This document shows, piece after piece, positions 25,810 to 34,351 of a stretch of 36,284 bases of DNA. Position 1 is the stretch's first letter, and each line of letters begins with the position of its first letter. Origin of the DNA: an uncultured Bacteroidales bacterium. Lineage in GTDB: Bacteria > Bacteroidota > Bacteroidia > Bacteroidales > FEN-979. Location: contig CAIYJU010000159.1 in assembly GCA_903926565.1 (NCBI GenBank), forward strand, positions 1 to 36,284, given 5' to 3'. A model generated the notes under the pieces. That model was not told where the DNA came from, did not search any database, and saw only the letters and a program-made list of their open reading frames with translations. The translations under genes were made by a program, and so were the position numbers.

Positions 25810-26424
25810 ATGCATATCGCAATCGCCGGGAATATCGGCTCAGGAAAAACCACGCTGACCGGCCTGCTGGCCAAACATTTCGGATGGGATCCACATTATG
25901 AGGATGTTGATACAAATCCGTACCTGAACAGTTTTTATGAAGACATGCAGCGATGGTCGTTTAACCTCCAGATTTATTTCCTGAACAGTCGCTTCAGGCA
26001 GGTTGTAGATATCCGGAATTCCGGGAAAACCGTGATCCAGGATCGGACCATCTATGAGGATGCGTATATTTTTGCGCCCAATCTCCATACCATGAACCTC
26101 ATGAGTACACGGGATTATGAAAACTACCGGTCGCTGTTTGACCTCATGGGTACGTTTATCCAGCCCCCTGATCTTTTGATATATCTGAGAGCCAGTGTCC
26201 CGACACTTGTAAACCAGATTCAGAAAAGAGGAAGGGAATATGAGAGTTCCATTCGTCTGGATTACCTGAAAAATCTGAATGATATGTATGAAGAGTGGAT
26301 TGATGGATACAAATTCGGCAAACTCCTCATCATCGACGCAGATAACCTGAAAGTGAGTGAAAATCCGGAAGATCTTGGAAAGGTGATTGAAGATATCAAT
26401 GCCCAGTTGCATGGACTGTTCTAG
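25810..26424 (+). CDS. Deoxynucleoside kinase (dNK/dGK-dAK type)
   Basis: 204 residues. The P-loop GNIGSGKTT lies at 7-15 directly after the first strand. Then come the deoxynucleoside-binding segments (YEDVDTNPYLNSFYEDMQRWSFNLQIYFLNSRF), the DRTIYEDAYIFA motif that carries the catalytic acidic and substrate-binding arginine residues, and a lid-like QIQKRGREYESSI stretch with basic residues. The enzyme phosphorylates deoxynucleosides to dNMPs with ATP or another NTP for salvage; the exact base preference cannot be read from sequence. It lies 35 nt after the GH3-type gene and 41 nt before kdsB. Confidence 0.92.
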   Translation: MHIAIAGNIGSGKTTLTGLLAKHFGWDPHYEDVDTNPYLNSFYEDMQRWSFNLQIYFLNSRFRQVVDIRNSGKTVIQDRTIYEDAYIFAPNLHTMNLMSTRDYENYRSLFDLMGTFIQPPDLLIYLRASVPTLVNQIQKRGREYESSIRLDYLKNLNDMYEEWIDGYKFGKLLIIDADNLKVSENPEDLGKVIEDINAQLHGLF

Positions 26425-26465
26425 GAACATGCCGGTGACCCGGGATTCAGATTAACCTTGATAAA

Positions 26466-27230
26466 ATGAAGATCTTAGGAGTAATTCCTGCAAGATATGC
26501 CTCTACACGCTATCCCGGTAAACCGTTGGTTGAGATCAACGGAAAATCGATGATTCAGCGGGTTTTTGAGCAGGCAATTCAATGTGACCAGCTGGAAAAG
26601 GTTGTTGTGGCAACAGACTCTCAAGCCATTTTTGACCATGTTCTCAGGTTTGGCGGAAACCCGCTGATGACGGGTGAACACCACACAAGCGGCACTGAAC
26701 GTTGTTGTGAAGCAGTAGAGAAACTCAGGGCGGTTGGTGAAATTTACGATTATGTGATCAATATTCAGGGAGACGAACCATATATTGACCCTTCTCAAAT
26801 TAAACAGGTGGCAGATTGCATTAAATGTGACCCGGGGATTCAACTGGCTACACTGATTAAAAGAATTTCATTACAGGATGAATTGCTGAGTCAGAACATC
26901 GTTAAAGTAGTTGCTGACAACCATGGATATGCACTGCTGTTTAGCCGGTCGGTAATACCATTTGTGCGGGGATTCGGTCAGCAGGCATGGTTATCTGCGA
27001 TCTCCTTTTACAAACATGTTGGAATATATGGCTATCAGACATCAGTTCTGGAACAAATTGTTGCTTTGCCAGTTTCCTCACTGGAGCGTGCAGAATCACT
27101 TGAACAGTTACGCTGGCTTGAAAACGGTTACAGAATTAAAACTCAAATAACAGAATATGACAGCATTGCCATCGATACTCCTGCCGACTTGTTAAAAATT
27201 ACTAACAGCAGCGGAACCTTTACGCAATAA
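26466..27230 (+). CDS. kdsB: 3-deoxy-manno-octulosonate cytidylyltransferase
   Basis: 254 residues, normal for KdsB. The N-terminal nucleotide-binding signature is GVIPARYASTRYPGKPLVEI, followed by VVVATDSQAIFDH, MTGEHHTSGTERCCEAV and VINIQGDEPYIDPSQI with the metal-binding Asp. SRSVIPFVRG, YKHVGIYGYQ and LEQLRWLENGYRIK complete the family pattern. It activates Kdo with CTP to CMP-Kdo, which is added to lipid A in the inner core of lipopolysaccharide. It fits with the lptE-type gene elsewhere in the window as part of outer-membrane assembly. It sits in the plus-strand run between the nucleoside kinase and the SPOR-domain gene. Confidence 0.97.
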   Translation: MKILGVIPARYASTRYPGKPLVEINGKSMIQRVFEQAIQCDQLEKVVVATDSQAIFDHVLRFGGNPLMTGEHHTSGTERCCEAVEKLRAVGEIYDYVINIQGDEPYIDPSQIKQVADCIKCDPGIQLATLIKRISLQDELLSQNIVKVVADNHGYALLFSRSVIPFVRGFGQQAWLSAISFYKHVGIYGYQTSVLEQIVALPVSSLERAESLEQLRWLENGYRIKTQITEYDSIAIDTPADLLKITNSSGTFTQ

Positions 27231-27265
27231 TCCCGTATCTTAGCAGACTGAAAAATAGCAGGACC

Positions 27266-28198
27266 ATGGATATCCGAATTTGCATTGCTGAGTTATTGTC
27301 CCTTTACGACTGTGTGATTATCCCGGGGTTTGGCGGATTTATCGGCAATTATTCACCTGCCAGGATTGATCCGGTAAACCATCTGTTTCAGCCCCCGTAC
27401 AAACACCTTCTTTTTAACATCAACCTGAAACAGAATGACGGGTTGCTGGCAAATGCTGTTGCAAAATCCCTGGATATTTCATATTCAGAATCTTGTTCCC
27501 TGATTGACAAATTTGCCGACGATTGTCGTTTTAGTTTGAAAAGCGGTACCCCGTTCATTCTTCCCCAGGTAGGAAAACTTTTTTCAGGAAAGGAAGGAAT
27601 CATTTGTTTTGAACAGGAACAGGGCGCCAACCTGCTTCCGGATTCTTTTGGGCTGACCAGTTTCATCTCTCCACCTGTTCACAGGCCATCTGCCAGGAAA
27701 ATTGTGCTTCCACGGCCACTCAGATGGGCTGCTGTTATTGCGTTACCTGTTGGTTTAGCTACAGTTATCGGCCTCACCCAATATGACAAACTTTCAGCAA
27801 ACTTTGCAAATACTGCAGGAATTCTTGGATCTGTCGTTTCCCGGTTCTCTGCAGCATCCCTGATAGAAAAAAAGGAGGCGCCTGTTCCGTCAAAAATCAA
27901 GGTGCTGAAACCCAAAACTGTGGTTGCTGAGGCAATCCCTGCCGAGGTTGTCACCCCGGCAATTCAGCCTGATGATCGGTTCGCCGTGATCGTAGGAGCT
28001 TTCAGAATGAAAGAAAATGCTGAGAAATTAGTCAGTGAATTAAGACTGAAAGGTAAAGAAGCTTCCATATTTGACCAGTCTAAAACCGGCCTTTTCCGTG
28101 TTACCATCGGTACGAGTTCCGACCGGGTAAAGGCGACAGAACTGTTAGCCTCGGCAATGTCCACAGATTTCAGTGGTGCCTGGATCCTTGCCAAATAA
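27266..28198 (+). CDS. HU-CCDC81 and SPOR domain membrane protein
   Basis: 310 residues. The N-terminal part (about 1-130) resembles the two prokaryotic CCDC81-type HU domains of Bacteroidota: ELLSLYDCVIIPGFGGFIGNY, then LANAVAKSLDISYSES and FILPQVGKLF. One transmembrane helix follows at about 152-171 (RWAAVIALPVGLATVIGL). A Pro/Lys/Val-rich spacer leads to a SPOR domain at about 238-309 (FAVIVGAFRMKENAEKLVSELRLKGKEA, then LFRVTIGTSSDRVKA). SPOR domains bind peptidoglycan stripped of stem peptides at division sites. The predicted topology places the HU-like domain in the cytoplasm and SPOR in the periplasm. A link between nucleoid or filament and septal wall is inference. It is 35 nt after kdsB and 8 nt before trmB. 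Confidence 0.9.
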   Translation: MDIRICIAELLSLYDCVIIPGFGGFIGNYSPARIDPVNHLFQPPYKHLLFNINLKQNDGLLANAVAKSLDISYSESCSLIDKFADDCRFSLKSGTPFILPQVGKLFSGKEGIICFEQEQGANLLPDSFGLTSFISPPVHRPSARKIVLPRPLRWAAVIALPVGLATVIGLTQYDKLSANFANTAGILGSVVSRFSAASLIEKKEAPVPSKIKVLKPKTVVAEAIPAEVVTPAIQPDDRFAVIVGAFRMKENAEKLVSELRLKGKEASIFDQSKTGLFRVTIGTSSDRVKATELLASAMSTDFSGAWILAK

Positions 28199-28206
28199 AG
28201 GTATTT

Positions 28207-28872
28207 GTGGCAAAAAAAAAACTGATCCATTTTCAGGAAAACCTCTCTTTTCCGCATTTGCTGCAGCCAACTTATGCCGACCTTTTTAACGGATTCAAAC
28301 TGAGGGCCAGGTGGCGTGACGGATTTTTCAGTAATGACCATCCAATTTGCGTTGAACTTGGTTGTGGTAAAGGGGAGTACACGGTAGGACTCGCCAATAA
28401 ATATCCGGAAAGAAATTTCATCGGGATTGACTGGAAGGGTGCGAGATTATGGCGGGGCAGTAAAACTGTTGAAGAACAGGGTTTAAAAAATGTAGGATTT
28501 GTCCGGGCAATGGTTGATCATGTTGAACAGATCTTTGCACCGTCCGAAATAGCAGAGATATGGATTACCTTTCCCGATCCCCAGGTAGGGAAGGAGAGAT
28601 TAAGGCTGACATCACCGGTTTTCTTAGCCAAATATAAAAACATCCTGGCACCCGGAGGCATTATCCATCTGAAAACAGATGACCACTTCCTCTATACCTA
28701 CACCATGAATGTGATCAGGGAGGAAAAACATACCCTTCTTTGGTCAACCGACGATCTTTATCAATCCGGCACCACCGACGATGTGGTATCCATTCAGACC
28801 TATTACGAAGGAAAGTGGCTTGAAATGGGGAAGAAAATTTGTTATTTACGTTTTCAACTCAACATGGTATGA
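28207..28872 (+). CDS. trmB: tRNA (guanosine-46-N7)-methyltransferase TrmB
   Basis: 221 residues with a GTG start at 28207, chosen because it directly gives the family N-terminus VAKKKLIHFQENLSFPHLLQP (first residue read as Met). The SAM-binding motif is VELGCGKGEYTVGLA, followed by NFIGIDWKGARLWRG, and the catalytic/tRNA part is ITFPDPQVGKERLRLTSP with GGIIHLKTDDHFLY. The enzyme methylates N7 of G46 in the tRNA variable loop. It lies 8 nt after the SPOR-domain gene and its stop overlaps the ATG of the S46 peptidase in ATGA, so translational coupling is likely. Confidence 0.95.
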   Translation: MAKKKLIHFQENLSFPHLLQPTYADLFNGFKLRARWRDGFFSNDHPICVELGCGKGEYTVGLANKYPERNFIGIDWKGARLWRGSKTVEEQGLKNVGFVRAMVDHVEQIFAPSEIAEIWITFPDPQVGKERLRLTSPVFLAKYKNILAPGGIIHLKTDDHFLYTYTMNVIREEKHTLLWSTDDLYQSGTTDDVVSIQTYYEGKWLEMGKKICYLRFQLNMV

Positions 28873-31034
28873 GGAAATTTTTCATCCTTTTTTTTATCAT
28901 TACCTCACTGCGTATGACCGCAATGGCAGAAGAAGGTATGTGGATTCCAATGCTTATAGAGCAGTTAAATATCAAGCGGATGCAGGATCTTGGCCTGCGA
29001 CTGACAGCTGAGGATATCTACAGTGTGAATCATTCGAGTCTGAAAGATGCCATTGTGCAGTTTGGCGGGGGTTGTACTGCTGAGATTGTATCCGGCCAGG
29101 GGCTGATACTTACGAACCACCATTGTGGTTTGGGCGCGATTCAGCGCCAGAGTTCACTTCAGCACGACTACCTTGCCAATGGCTTCTGGGCAAACTCTTT
29201 TGAAGAAGAACTTCCTTGTGCCGGGGTAACCGTAACGTTGCTGGTGCGAATGGAGGATGTGACAGACGGGGTACTGGCAGGAATTGATAACGGGACAAAC
29301 CAGCTGCAACGGGCAGAGATGATCAAACTGAATGCCGCAAAGATTGAAAAGGAGGCCAGCCAGGGCACACGCTATGAAGCTAAAATTCGGCCATTTTATT
29401 ATGGCAACAGATATTATCTGTTTGTTAATGAGGTTTTTAAAGATATCAGGCTTGCCGGAGCACCTCCTTCAAATATTGGACAATTCGGTGGAGATACCGA
29501 CAATTGGATGTGGCCAAGGCATACCGGTGATTTCTCCGTATTCAGGATCTATGCGAACAGGGAAAATGCACCGGCGGTTTTTTCAAAGGAAAATGTTCCT
29601 TACAAACCAAAACATTACCTGCCGATATCGTTAAAAGGCTACCAGAAAAACGATTTTACTTTTGTTTTCGGATATCCGGGTTCTACCCGGGAATATCTTC
29701 CGTCCTATGCCGTGGATATCATTGCCAATAAAGAAAACCCGCTGAGAATCAGCCTGCGCGGGCAACGTCTCAACATCATGAATTCGGCCATGGAAGAGAG
29801 TCGCCTGGTTCGGATTCAGTATGCTTCCAAATACAATGGAATTGCAAACAACTGGAAAAAAATGATGGGTGAAACACGCGGGATCCGGCGGATGGATGCA
29901 GTAGCGAAAAAGGTACAGTTAGAGCAACTCTTCCGGTCATGGGCAGATTCCTTACCGCAACGGCAGTTGCATTATGGTAATTTATTACCTGCATTTCAAA
30001 CAGTTTACGAGGAATACCTGCCGGTTGATTTGTCTGCAATACTTATCAGTGAGGCAGGTCTGGGAATTGAAATTGTGCGGTTTGCCGCCGGATTCAGGGA
30101 ACTGGTCAGACTGAGCAAAAAAAAGGAGACTGGTCAGGAAGATATCTCAAAGGCAACTGAAAGTTTAGGGAAATCAATCCGTGAGTTTTACAGAAATTAT
30201 CAACCCCCTGTCGATCAGAAAGTAATGGCGGTCATGCTGAGAGAGATGCATGCAAAAATGGACCGCATGTACCTCCCCGTTGCATTGGTGGATATAGAGA
30301 ACGCCTGGCACGGAGACTATGTGGCTTATGCTGAACGGGTTTTTTCAACCACCTTTCTCACGGATTCTGTCAGGACGTACAAATTTCTTAATTCTTATAA
30401 AACCGCTGATGTTAAAAAACTTGAGAAAGATCCTGTGTTCCGGTTAATGACCAGCATCTATCAGCGCTACGATCAGGATATTGTCCCGAAAATGAACAGA
30501 ATTTCCACGCAAATCGACAGCCTTCAGCGGATCTACATGGCCGGGTTAATGGAGATGCAACATCATAAAACCCTCTATCCTGATGCCAATTCAACCCTTC
30601 GGATTGCCTTCGGAAAAGTTGACGATTACGATCCGGCAGATGCCGTGAAGTACGGCTACTTTACAACACTTGCCGGGGTAATGGAGAAAGAGGATTCTGC
30701 TATTTATGATTACCAGGTTGACAGCCGGTTGAAGAGGTTATACAGGGAGCGGGATTATGGTGTTTATGCCGACCGGGATGGAACCATGCACGTTGCATTT
30801 ACCGCCAGCAACCATACGACAGGAGGAAATTCAGGCAGTCCTGTTCTGAATGCAGAAGGAGCACTGATCGGGATCAATTTCGACCGCAACTGGGAGGGAA
30901 CGCTCAGTGATCTGATGTATGATCCTTCACAATGCAGGAATATATCACTTGATATCCGGTACTGTCTCTTTGTGATTGATAAGGTCGCAGGGTGCAGCCG
31001 GCTGACAGAGGAGATGAAAATTATTCAACGATAA
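28869..31034 (+). CDS. S46-family dipeptidyl-peptidase, DPP11-type (Asp/Glu-specific)
   Basis: 721 residues from the ATG at 28869, which begins a signal peptide (cleavage near AMA-EEG) and overlaps the trmB stop by 4 nt. A start 10 codons earlier would bury the signal peptide. The chymotrypsin-like triad is His85 (TNHHCG), Asp221 (the conserved GDF after NWMWPRHT) and Ser655 (TTGGNSGSP). Residue 673, 18 after the serine, is Arg in INFDRNWEGT. In characterised S46 enzymes Arg there gives the Asp/Glu preference of DPP11 and Gly gives the hydrophobic preference of DPP7, so DPP11-type is inferred. These periplasmic exopeptidases release dipeptides from peptides taken in by asaccharolytic Bacteroidota. 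The end overlaps the convergent oxidoreductase gene by 10 nt. Confidence 0.93.
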   Translation: MRKFFILFFIITSLRMTAMAEEGMWIPMLIEQLNIKRMQDLGLRLTAEDIYSVNHSSLKDAIVQFGGGCTAEIVSGQGLILTNHHCGLGAIQRQSSLQHDYLANGFWANSFEEELPCAGVTVTLLVRMEDVTDGVLAGIDNGTNQLQRAEMIKLNAAKIEKEASQGTRYEAKIRPFYYGNRYYLFVNEVFKDIRLAGAPPSNIGQFGGDTDNWMWPRHTGDFSVFRIYANRENAPAVFSKENVPYKPKHYLPISLKGYQKNDFTFVFGYPGSTREYLPSYAVDIIANKENPLRISLRGQRLNIMNSAMEESRLVRIQYASKYNGIANNWKKMMGETRGIRRMDAVAKKVQLEQLFRSWADSLPQRQLHYGNLLPAFQTVYEEYLPVDLSAILISEAGLGIEIVRFAAGFRELVRLSKKKETGQEDISKATESLGKSIREFYRNYQPPVDQKVMAVMLREMHAKMDRMYLPVALVDIENAWHGDYVAYAERVFSTTFLTDSVRTYKFLNSYKTADVKKLEKDPVFRLMTSIYQRYDQDIVPKMNRISTQIDSLQRIYMAGLMEMQHHKTLYPDANSTLRIAFGKVDDYDPADAVKYGYFTTLAGVMEKEDSAIYDYQVDSRLKRLYRERDYGVYADRDGTMHVAFTASNHTTGGNSGSPVLNAEGALIGINFDRNWEGTLSDLMYDPSQCRNISLDIRYCLFVIDKVAGCSRLTEEMKIIQR

Positions 31035-31882
31035 ATCTGAACCAGGGCATTTTGCAGGGTCGGGTATTTATACCTGAAGCCGGCTTGCATCAGTTTTTCA
31101 GGGATGACCTTCTGCCCGTCAAGCAATACCTGAGCTCCTTCACCAAATACCATTTTCAGTGCAAAAGATGGAACGGTAAACCAGGCGGGCTGATCAAGAA
31201 CTTTTCCTAATTTGTCGGTAAACTCGCGGTTGTCGCTCGGGAATGGGGCCACAGCATTTACAGTCCCCGTAATAACTGGATTTTCAATGGTAAAAAGGAT
31301 CGCCTCCACCAGATCATCTATATGGATAAATGATACTGCCTGTTTGCCGTTTCCCAGCTTACCTCCCAATCCGATGCTGAAGGGCAACCGCATTTTTTTC
31401 AATGCACCTCCCTCCCCGCCAAGGACAACACCCAGCCGAAACAGCACAACACGTGTTGAATGATCTGATTTCAAGGCTTCAGACTCCCATTTCCTGCAAA
31501 CATCGGCCAGAAATGTTTGTGCATATTTAATGCTCGATTCTGAATGGATATGCACATTATCATATATCCCGATGGCAGATGCACATAAAAAGAGCGAAGG
31601 TTTTTTTTCGGCAAGGTTGATGGATTCGGCAATTCTTCGGGTGGTGAAAACACGGCTGTTGAGGATCTCCTCTTTGTACAAAGGTGTCCATTTTTTAGAA
31701 ACCGGAGCACCGGCCAGGTTGATGATGACATCAGCCCCTTCGATTTTCTGTTCAACAAATTCCGCTTCCGGCAAGTTGAAAGATTCACGGTCGATAACCC
31801 GAACAGTCCATCCCAGTTGCTTCATCTTCATGGTGATGGACTGACCAATAAATCCTGTTGAACCACTTAGGGCAACGATCAT
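31025..31882 (-). CDS. TIGR01777-family NAD-dependent epimerase/oxidoreductase
   Basis: 285 residues. The N-terminal Rossmann nucleotide motif is ALSGSTGFIGQSI, with the glycines at about 7-14. Then come DVIINLAGAPVSKKWTPLYKEEILNSRV, ASAIGIYDNV, the FLADVCRKWESEA stretch and the FRLGVVLGGEGGALKKM segment that define the TIGR01777 (YfcH/SulA-like) branch of extended SDR proteins. The C-terminal DUF1731-type part includes NAVAPFPSDNREFTDKLGKVL and VLLDGQKVIPEKLMQAGF. The substrate is unknown; the family is associated with cell division inhibition only by old annotation. It is a lone minus-strand gene between the S46 peptidase and mutA. Confidence 0.92.
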   Translation of the reverse strand: MIVALSGSTGFIGQSITMKMKQLGWTVRVIDRESFNLPEAEFVEQKIEGADVIINLAGAPVSKKWTPLYKEEILNSRVFTTRRIAESINLAEKKPSLFLCASAIGIYDNVHIHSESSIKYAQTFLADVCRKWESEALKSDHSTRVVLFRLGVVLGGEGGALKKMRLPFSIGLGGKLGNGKQAVSFIHIDDLVEAILFTIENPVITGTVNAVAPFPSDNREFTDKLGKVLDQPAWFTVPSFALKMVFGEGAQVLLDGQKVIPEKLMQAGFRYKYPTLQNALVQIYR

Positions 31883-31889
31883 ACGTTTT

Positions 31890-31921
31890 TTTGTGTAAAG
31901 TTATGTAATTCTTTAATTTTG
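31890..31921 (+). promoter_or_regulatory. mutA promoter
   Basis: TTTG (31890-31893), a 20-nt spacer and TAATTTTG (31914-31921) give a full Bacteroidota-type promoter. The predicted start is near 31928, about 66 nt before mutA. It lies in the 111-nt gap between divergent genes. Confidence 0.7.
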
Positions 31922-31993
31922 CTGTACTTTTATGGGCTACTACAAGCATATATTTACTTCTGAACACCCGATTACTCTTTCATTTAACTAGTC

Positions 31994-33877
31994 ATGGACC
32001 ACAACGAACCGACAAACCTTTTTTCAGAGTTTCCTCCTGTCTCCACCAGTACCTGGGAGGAGAAAATCCTGGCCGACCTGAAGGGCGGTGATTACAGTAA
32101 AAAATTAATCTGGAAAACCGATGAGGGATTCGATGTAAAACCCTATTATCGTTCAGAAGACCTCGCAGGTCTGGAGTATTTGAATGTTCCTCCCGGAATC
32201 GCTCCCTATGTTCGTGGGCCCAGGAATGACAACAATGATTGGATCGTGAGGCAGGAGATCGATTCAACGGATATTTCTGCAATTAATATCCAGGCACTCA
32301 ATGCCATTCAGAAAGGAGCCGGCGCACTTGGTCTTAATGTCACAGAAGTGACAAGCCACCAGCAAATTAGTTCCCTGCTCGCCGGGATCGATTTTCAAAA
32401 GACCCTTATTAACTTTACTTCAGCCAAATCATACCCTTTGGTGCTTGAATTATTGGTATATGAACTAAGTCACCGTGGTTCAGGAAGAGATAAAATCAAA
32501 GGGTCGATAAACTTTGATGCCCTCAGCTACCTTTTGCTTCACGGAGATTTTTATATCAGCTGGGATCATGGGCTGGAAGAGGCGGAATACCTGTTGGGAA
32601 TTGTGCGCGAGAGGATACCAGGATTTAAGGTAATAAATATTAACGGGCATTATTTTCAAAATGCAGGTTCGTCGATTGTCCAGGAACTGGCTTTCAGCCT
32701 GGCCTCTGCCAGCGAATACCTTGCCTGCCTGACAAACCGGGGGGCTAAAGTTGACGATGTGGCTCCATATATGCAGCTCTCACTGAGCATCGGACCTGTA
32801 TATTTCATGGAAATCGCCAAACTGCGTGCAGCCCGGCTTTTATGGACCCGGATGGTTGAACAATATGAGGCAAAAAGTGTCCAATCGTTCAGGGTATTTA
32901 TTCACTCAACTACTGCGTTGTGGAATAAATCGATCTACGATCCGCATGTGAATTTGTTACGAACAACCACCGAAGGCATGTCGGCAGCGCTTGGCAATGC
33001 AGATTCGGTAACGATTAACCCGTTTGATATTTCCTTCGGAAAAACGGATGAAACTTCTGAAAGGATCGCCAGGAACCAACAAATGATCATGAAGGAGGAA
33101 GCCTATCTCGATAAAATTGTTGACCCTGCTGCCGGTTCATACTATATTGAGAATCTTACACATTCCATTGCACACCATGCCTGGGAGATGTTCAGGGATA
33201 TTGAGGCAAGGGGAGGCATGCTGGCCTGTGTTAAAACCGGCTTTATTCAGGAGGAAATTGAGCATAGCCGGAATAAGAAAATATTGAACATCGCTCAACG
33301 AAAAACCATCATGCTGGGCACAAACCAGTATCCCAATATTTTAGAGTCGAGGAGTGAACAGCTGCAACAAGTAGCAGAACCAGAGATTTTAACACCCACC
33401 CCGTATAAAAAACTGACTCCTTTTCGTATCGCCTCCGGTTTCGAGGAGTTGAGGCTGGCTACGGAACGATTTGTAAACAAGGGCAATAAGCGTCCTGAGG
33501 TTTTTCTTTTTACCATTGGAAATCTTGCGATGCTCAGGGCTCGTGCAGGTTTCGCCTCTAACTTTTTTGGATGCGCTGGTTATGATATCATCGATAACCA
33601 GGGCTTTGCAACAGTGGGCGAAGGTGTGGCATCTGCATTGTCTTCCGGGGCTGAGATCCTTGTCATTTGCAGTTCCGATGAGGAGTACCCCGCCATAGTT
33701 CCTGAAATTGCCTCCAGTATCAAAGCCCCAGGCAGCAAAATGAGGCTGGTGGTTGCAGGATATCCGGCTGAACATATTGAAATCATTAACGCCGCCGGGG
33801 TTGTAGATTTTATTCATGTCAGGAGCAACCTGCTTGAAACATTGCAAGGTTATCAAAACATGCTTGGAATTAAATAG
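31994..33877 (+). CDS. mutA: Methylmalonyl-CoA mutase small (beta) subunit
   Basis: 627 residues. The N-terminal TIM-barrel half matches the mutase family: FPPVSTSTWEEKILADLKG, YVRGPRNDNNDWIVRQEI, LSIGPVYFMEIAKLRAARLLW and DPAAGSYYIENLTH. The C-terminal cobalamin-domain fold is present, but the DxHxxG motif that ligates cobalt is replaced by GNLAMLRARAGF, as expected for the non-catalytic small subunit. It pairs with MutB to convert succinyl-CoA and methylmalonyl-CoA in propionate metabolism. Unusually, mutB does not follow directly: a receiver gene and an outer-membrane protein gene lie between them. It has its own good promoter. Confidence 0.96.
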   Translation: MDHNEPTNLFSEFPPVSTSTWEEKILADLKGGDYSKKLIWKTDEGFDVKPYYRSEDLAGLEYLNVPPGIAPYVRGPRNDNNDWIVRQEIDSTDISAINIQALNAIQKGAGALGLNVTEVTSHQQISSLLAGIDFQKTLINFTSAKSYPLVLELLVYELSHRGSGRDKIKGSINFDALSYLLLHGDFYISWDHGLEEAEYLLGIVRERIPGFKVININGHYFQNAGSSIVQELAFSLASASEYLACLTNRGAKVDDVAPYMQLSLSIGPVYFMEIAKLRAARLLWTRMVEQYEAKSVQSFRVFIHSTTALWNKSIYDPHVNLLRTTTEGMSAALGNADSVTINPFDISFGKTDETSERIARNQQMIMKEEAYLDKIVDPAAGSYYIENLTHSIAHHAWEMFRDIEARGGMLACVKTGFIQEEIEHSRNKKILNIAQRKTIMLGTNQYPNILESRSEQLQQVAEPEILTPTPYKKLTPFRIASGFEELRLATERFVNKGNKRPEVFLFTIGNLAMLRARAGFASNFFGCAGYDIIDNQGFATVGEGVASALSSGAEILVICSSDEEYPAIVPEIASSIKAPGSKMRLVVAGYPAEHIEIINAAGVVDFIHVRSNLLETLQGYQNMLGIK

Positions 33878-33898
33878 AAAAAATCCGGAACAATTTAA

Positions 33899-34315
33899 AT
33901 GGCTGAGAGTATGACAGGAGATTCCTTAAATTCACCACAGAAATCCTTGCAGATCCTGGTGGTTGACGATAATGCGATAAATCTCCGGTTAATGACCGCC
34001 ATTCTGAAACGGCTTGGCCATTATGCCGATACAGTTGAGGATGGCGCAGCTTCTCTGGTTAAATTTAAAGAAAAACACTATGATGCCATCCTGATGGATA
34101 TCATGATGCCTGTTATGGATGGAATTACTGCTACCCGTGAAATCAGGAAGATGGAAGCTGAACGGCAAACAGATCCTGGCTCACGGGTTAAAATTATTGC
34201 TACGACCGCCAATGCCTTTGAAGACGGCGGGAAAAAGCTGTTGGAAGCCGGAGTTGACCATTATATGCACCGGCCAATCGAAGTTGATGAATTGCAGCGG
34301 CTTTTAAACCTGTAA
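33899..34315 (+). CDS. Stand-alone response-regulator receiver domain protein
   Basis: 138 residues, essentially one receiver domain with no output domain. The acidic pocket is Asp23-Asp24 (LVVDDNAIN) and the phospho-acceptor is Asp67 (ILMDIMMPVMDG). The threonine is at 102-103 (IIATTANAF). The conserved switch lysine is replaced by Arg125 in YMHRPIEVDEL. The sequence is closest to receivers of hybrid histidine kinases (DDNAINLRL, MDIMMPVMDGITATREIR). It may receive or pass phosphate in a relay, or act by binding a partner. No kinase is nearby. It starts 21 nt after mutA and ends 15 nt before an outer-membrane protein gene, so it is probably part of the mutA transcript. Confidence 0.9.
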   Translation: MAESMTGDSLNSPQKSLQILVVDDNAINLRLMTAILKRLGHYADTVEDGAASLVKFKEKHYDAILMDIMMPVMDGITATREIRKMEAERQTDPGSRVKIIATTANAFEDGGKKLLEAGVDHYMHRPIEVDELQRLLNL

Positions 34316-34351
34316 CCCATATTAATAGCTATGTTCTATTTGCCAAATGAT

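Noticed and set aside
28839..28868. Longer S46 peptidase starting at 28839
   Set aside because: The ten extra codons lie in trmB and would put non-signal residues ahead of a clear signal peptide.
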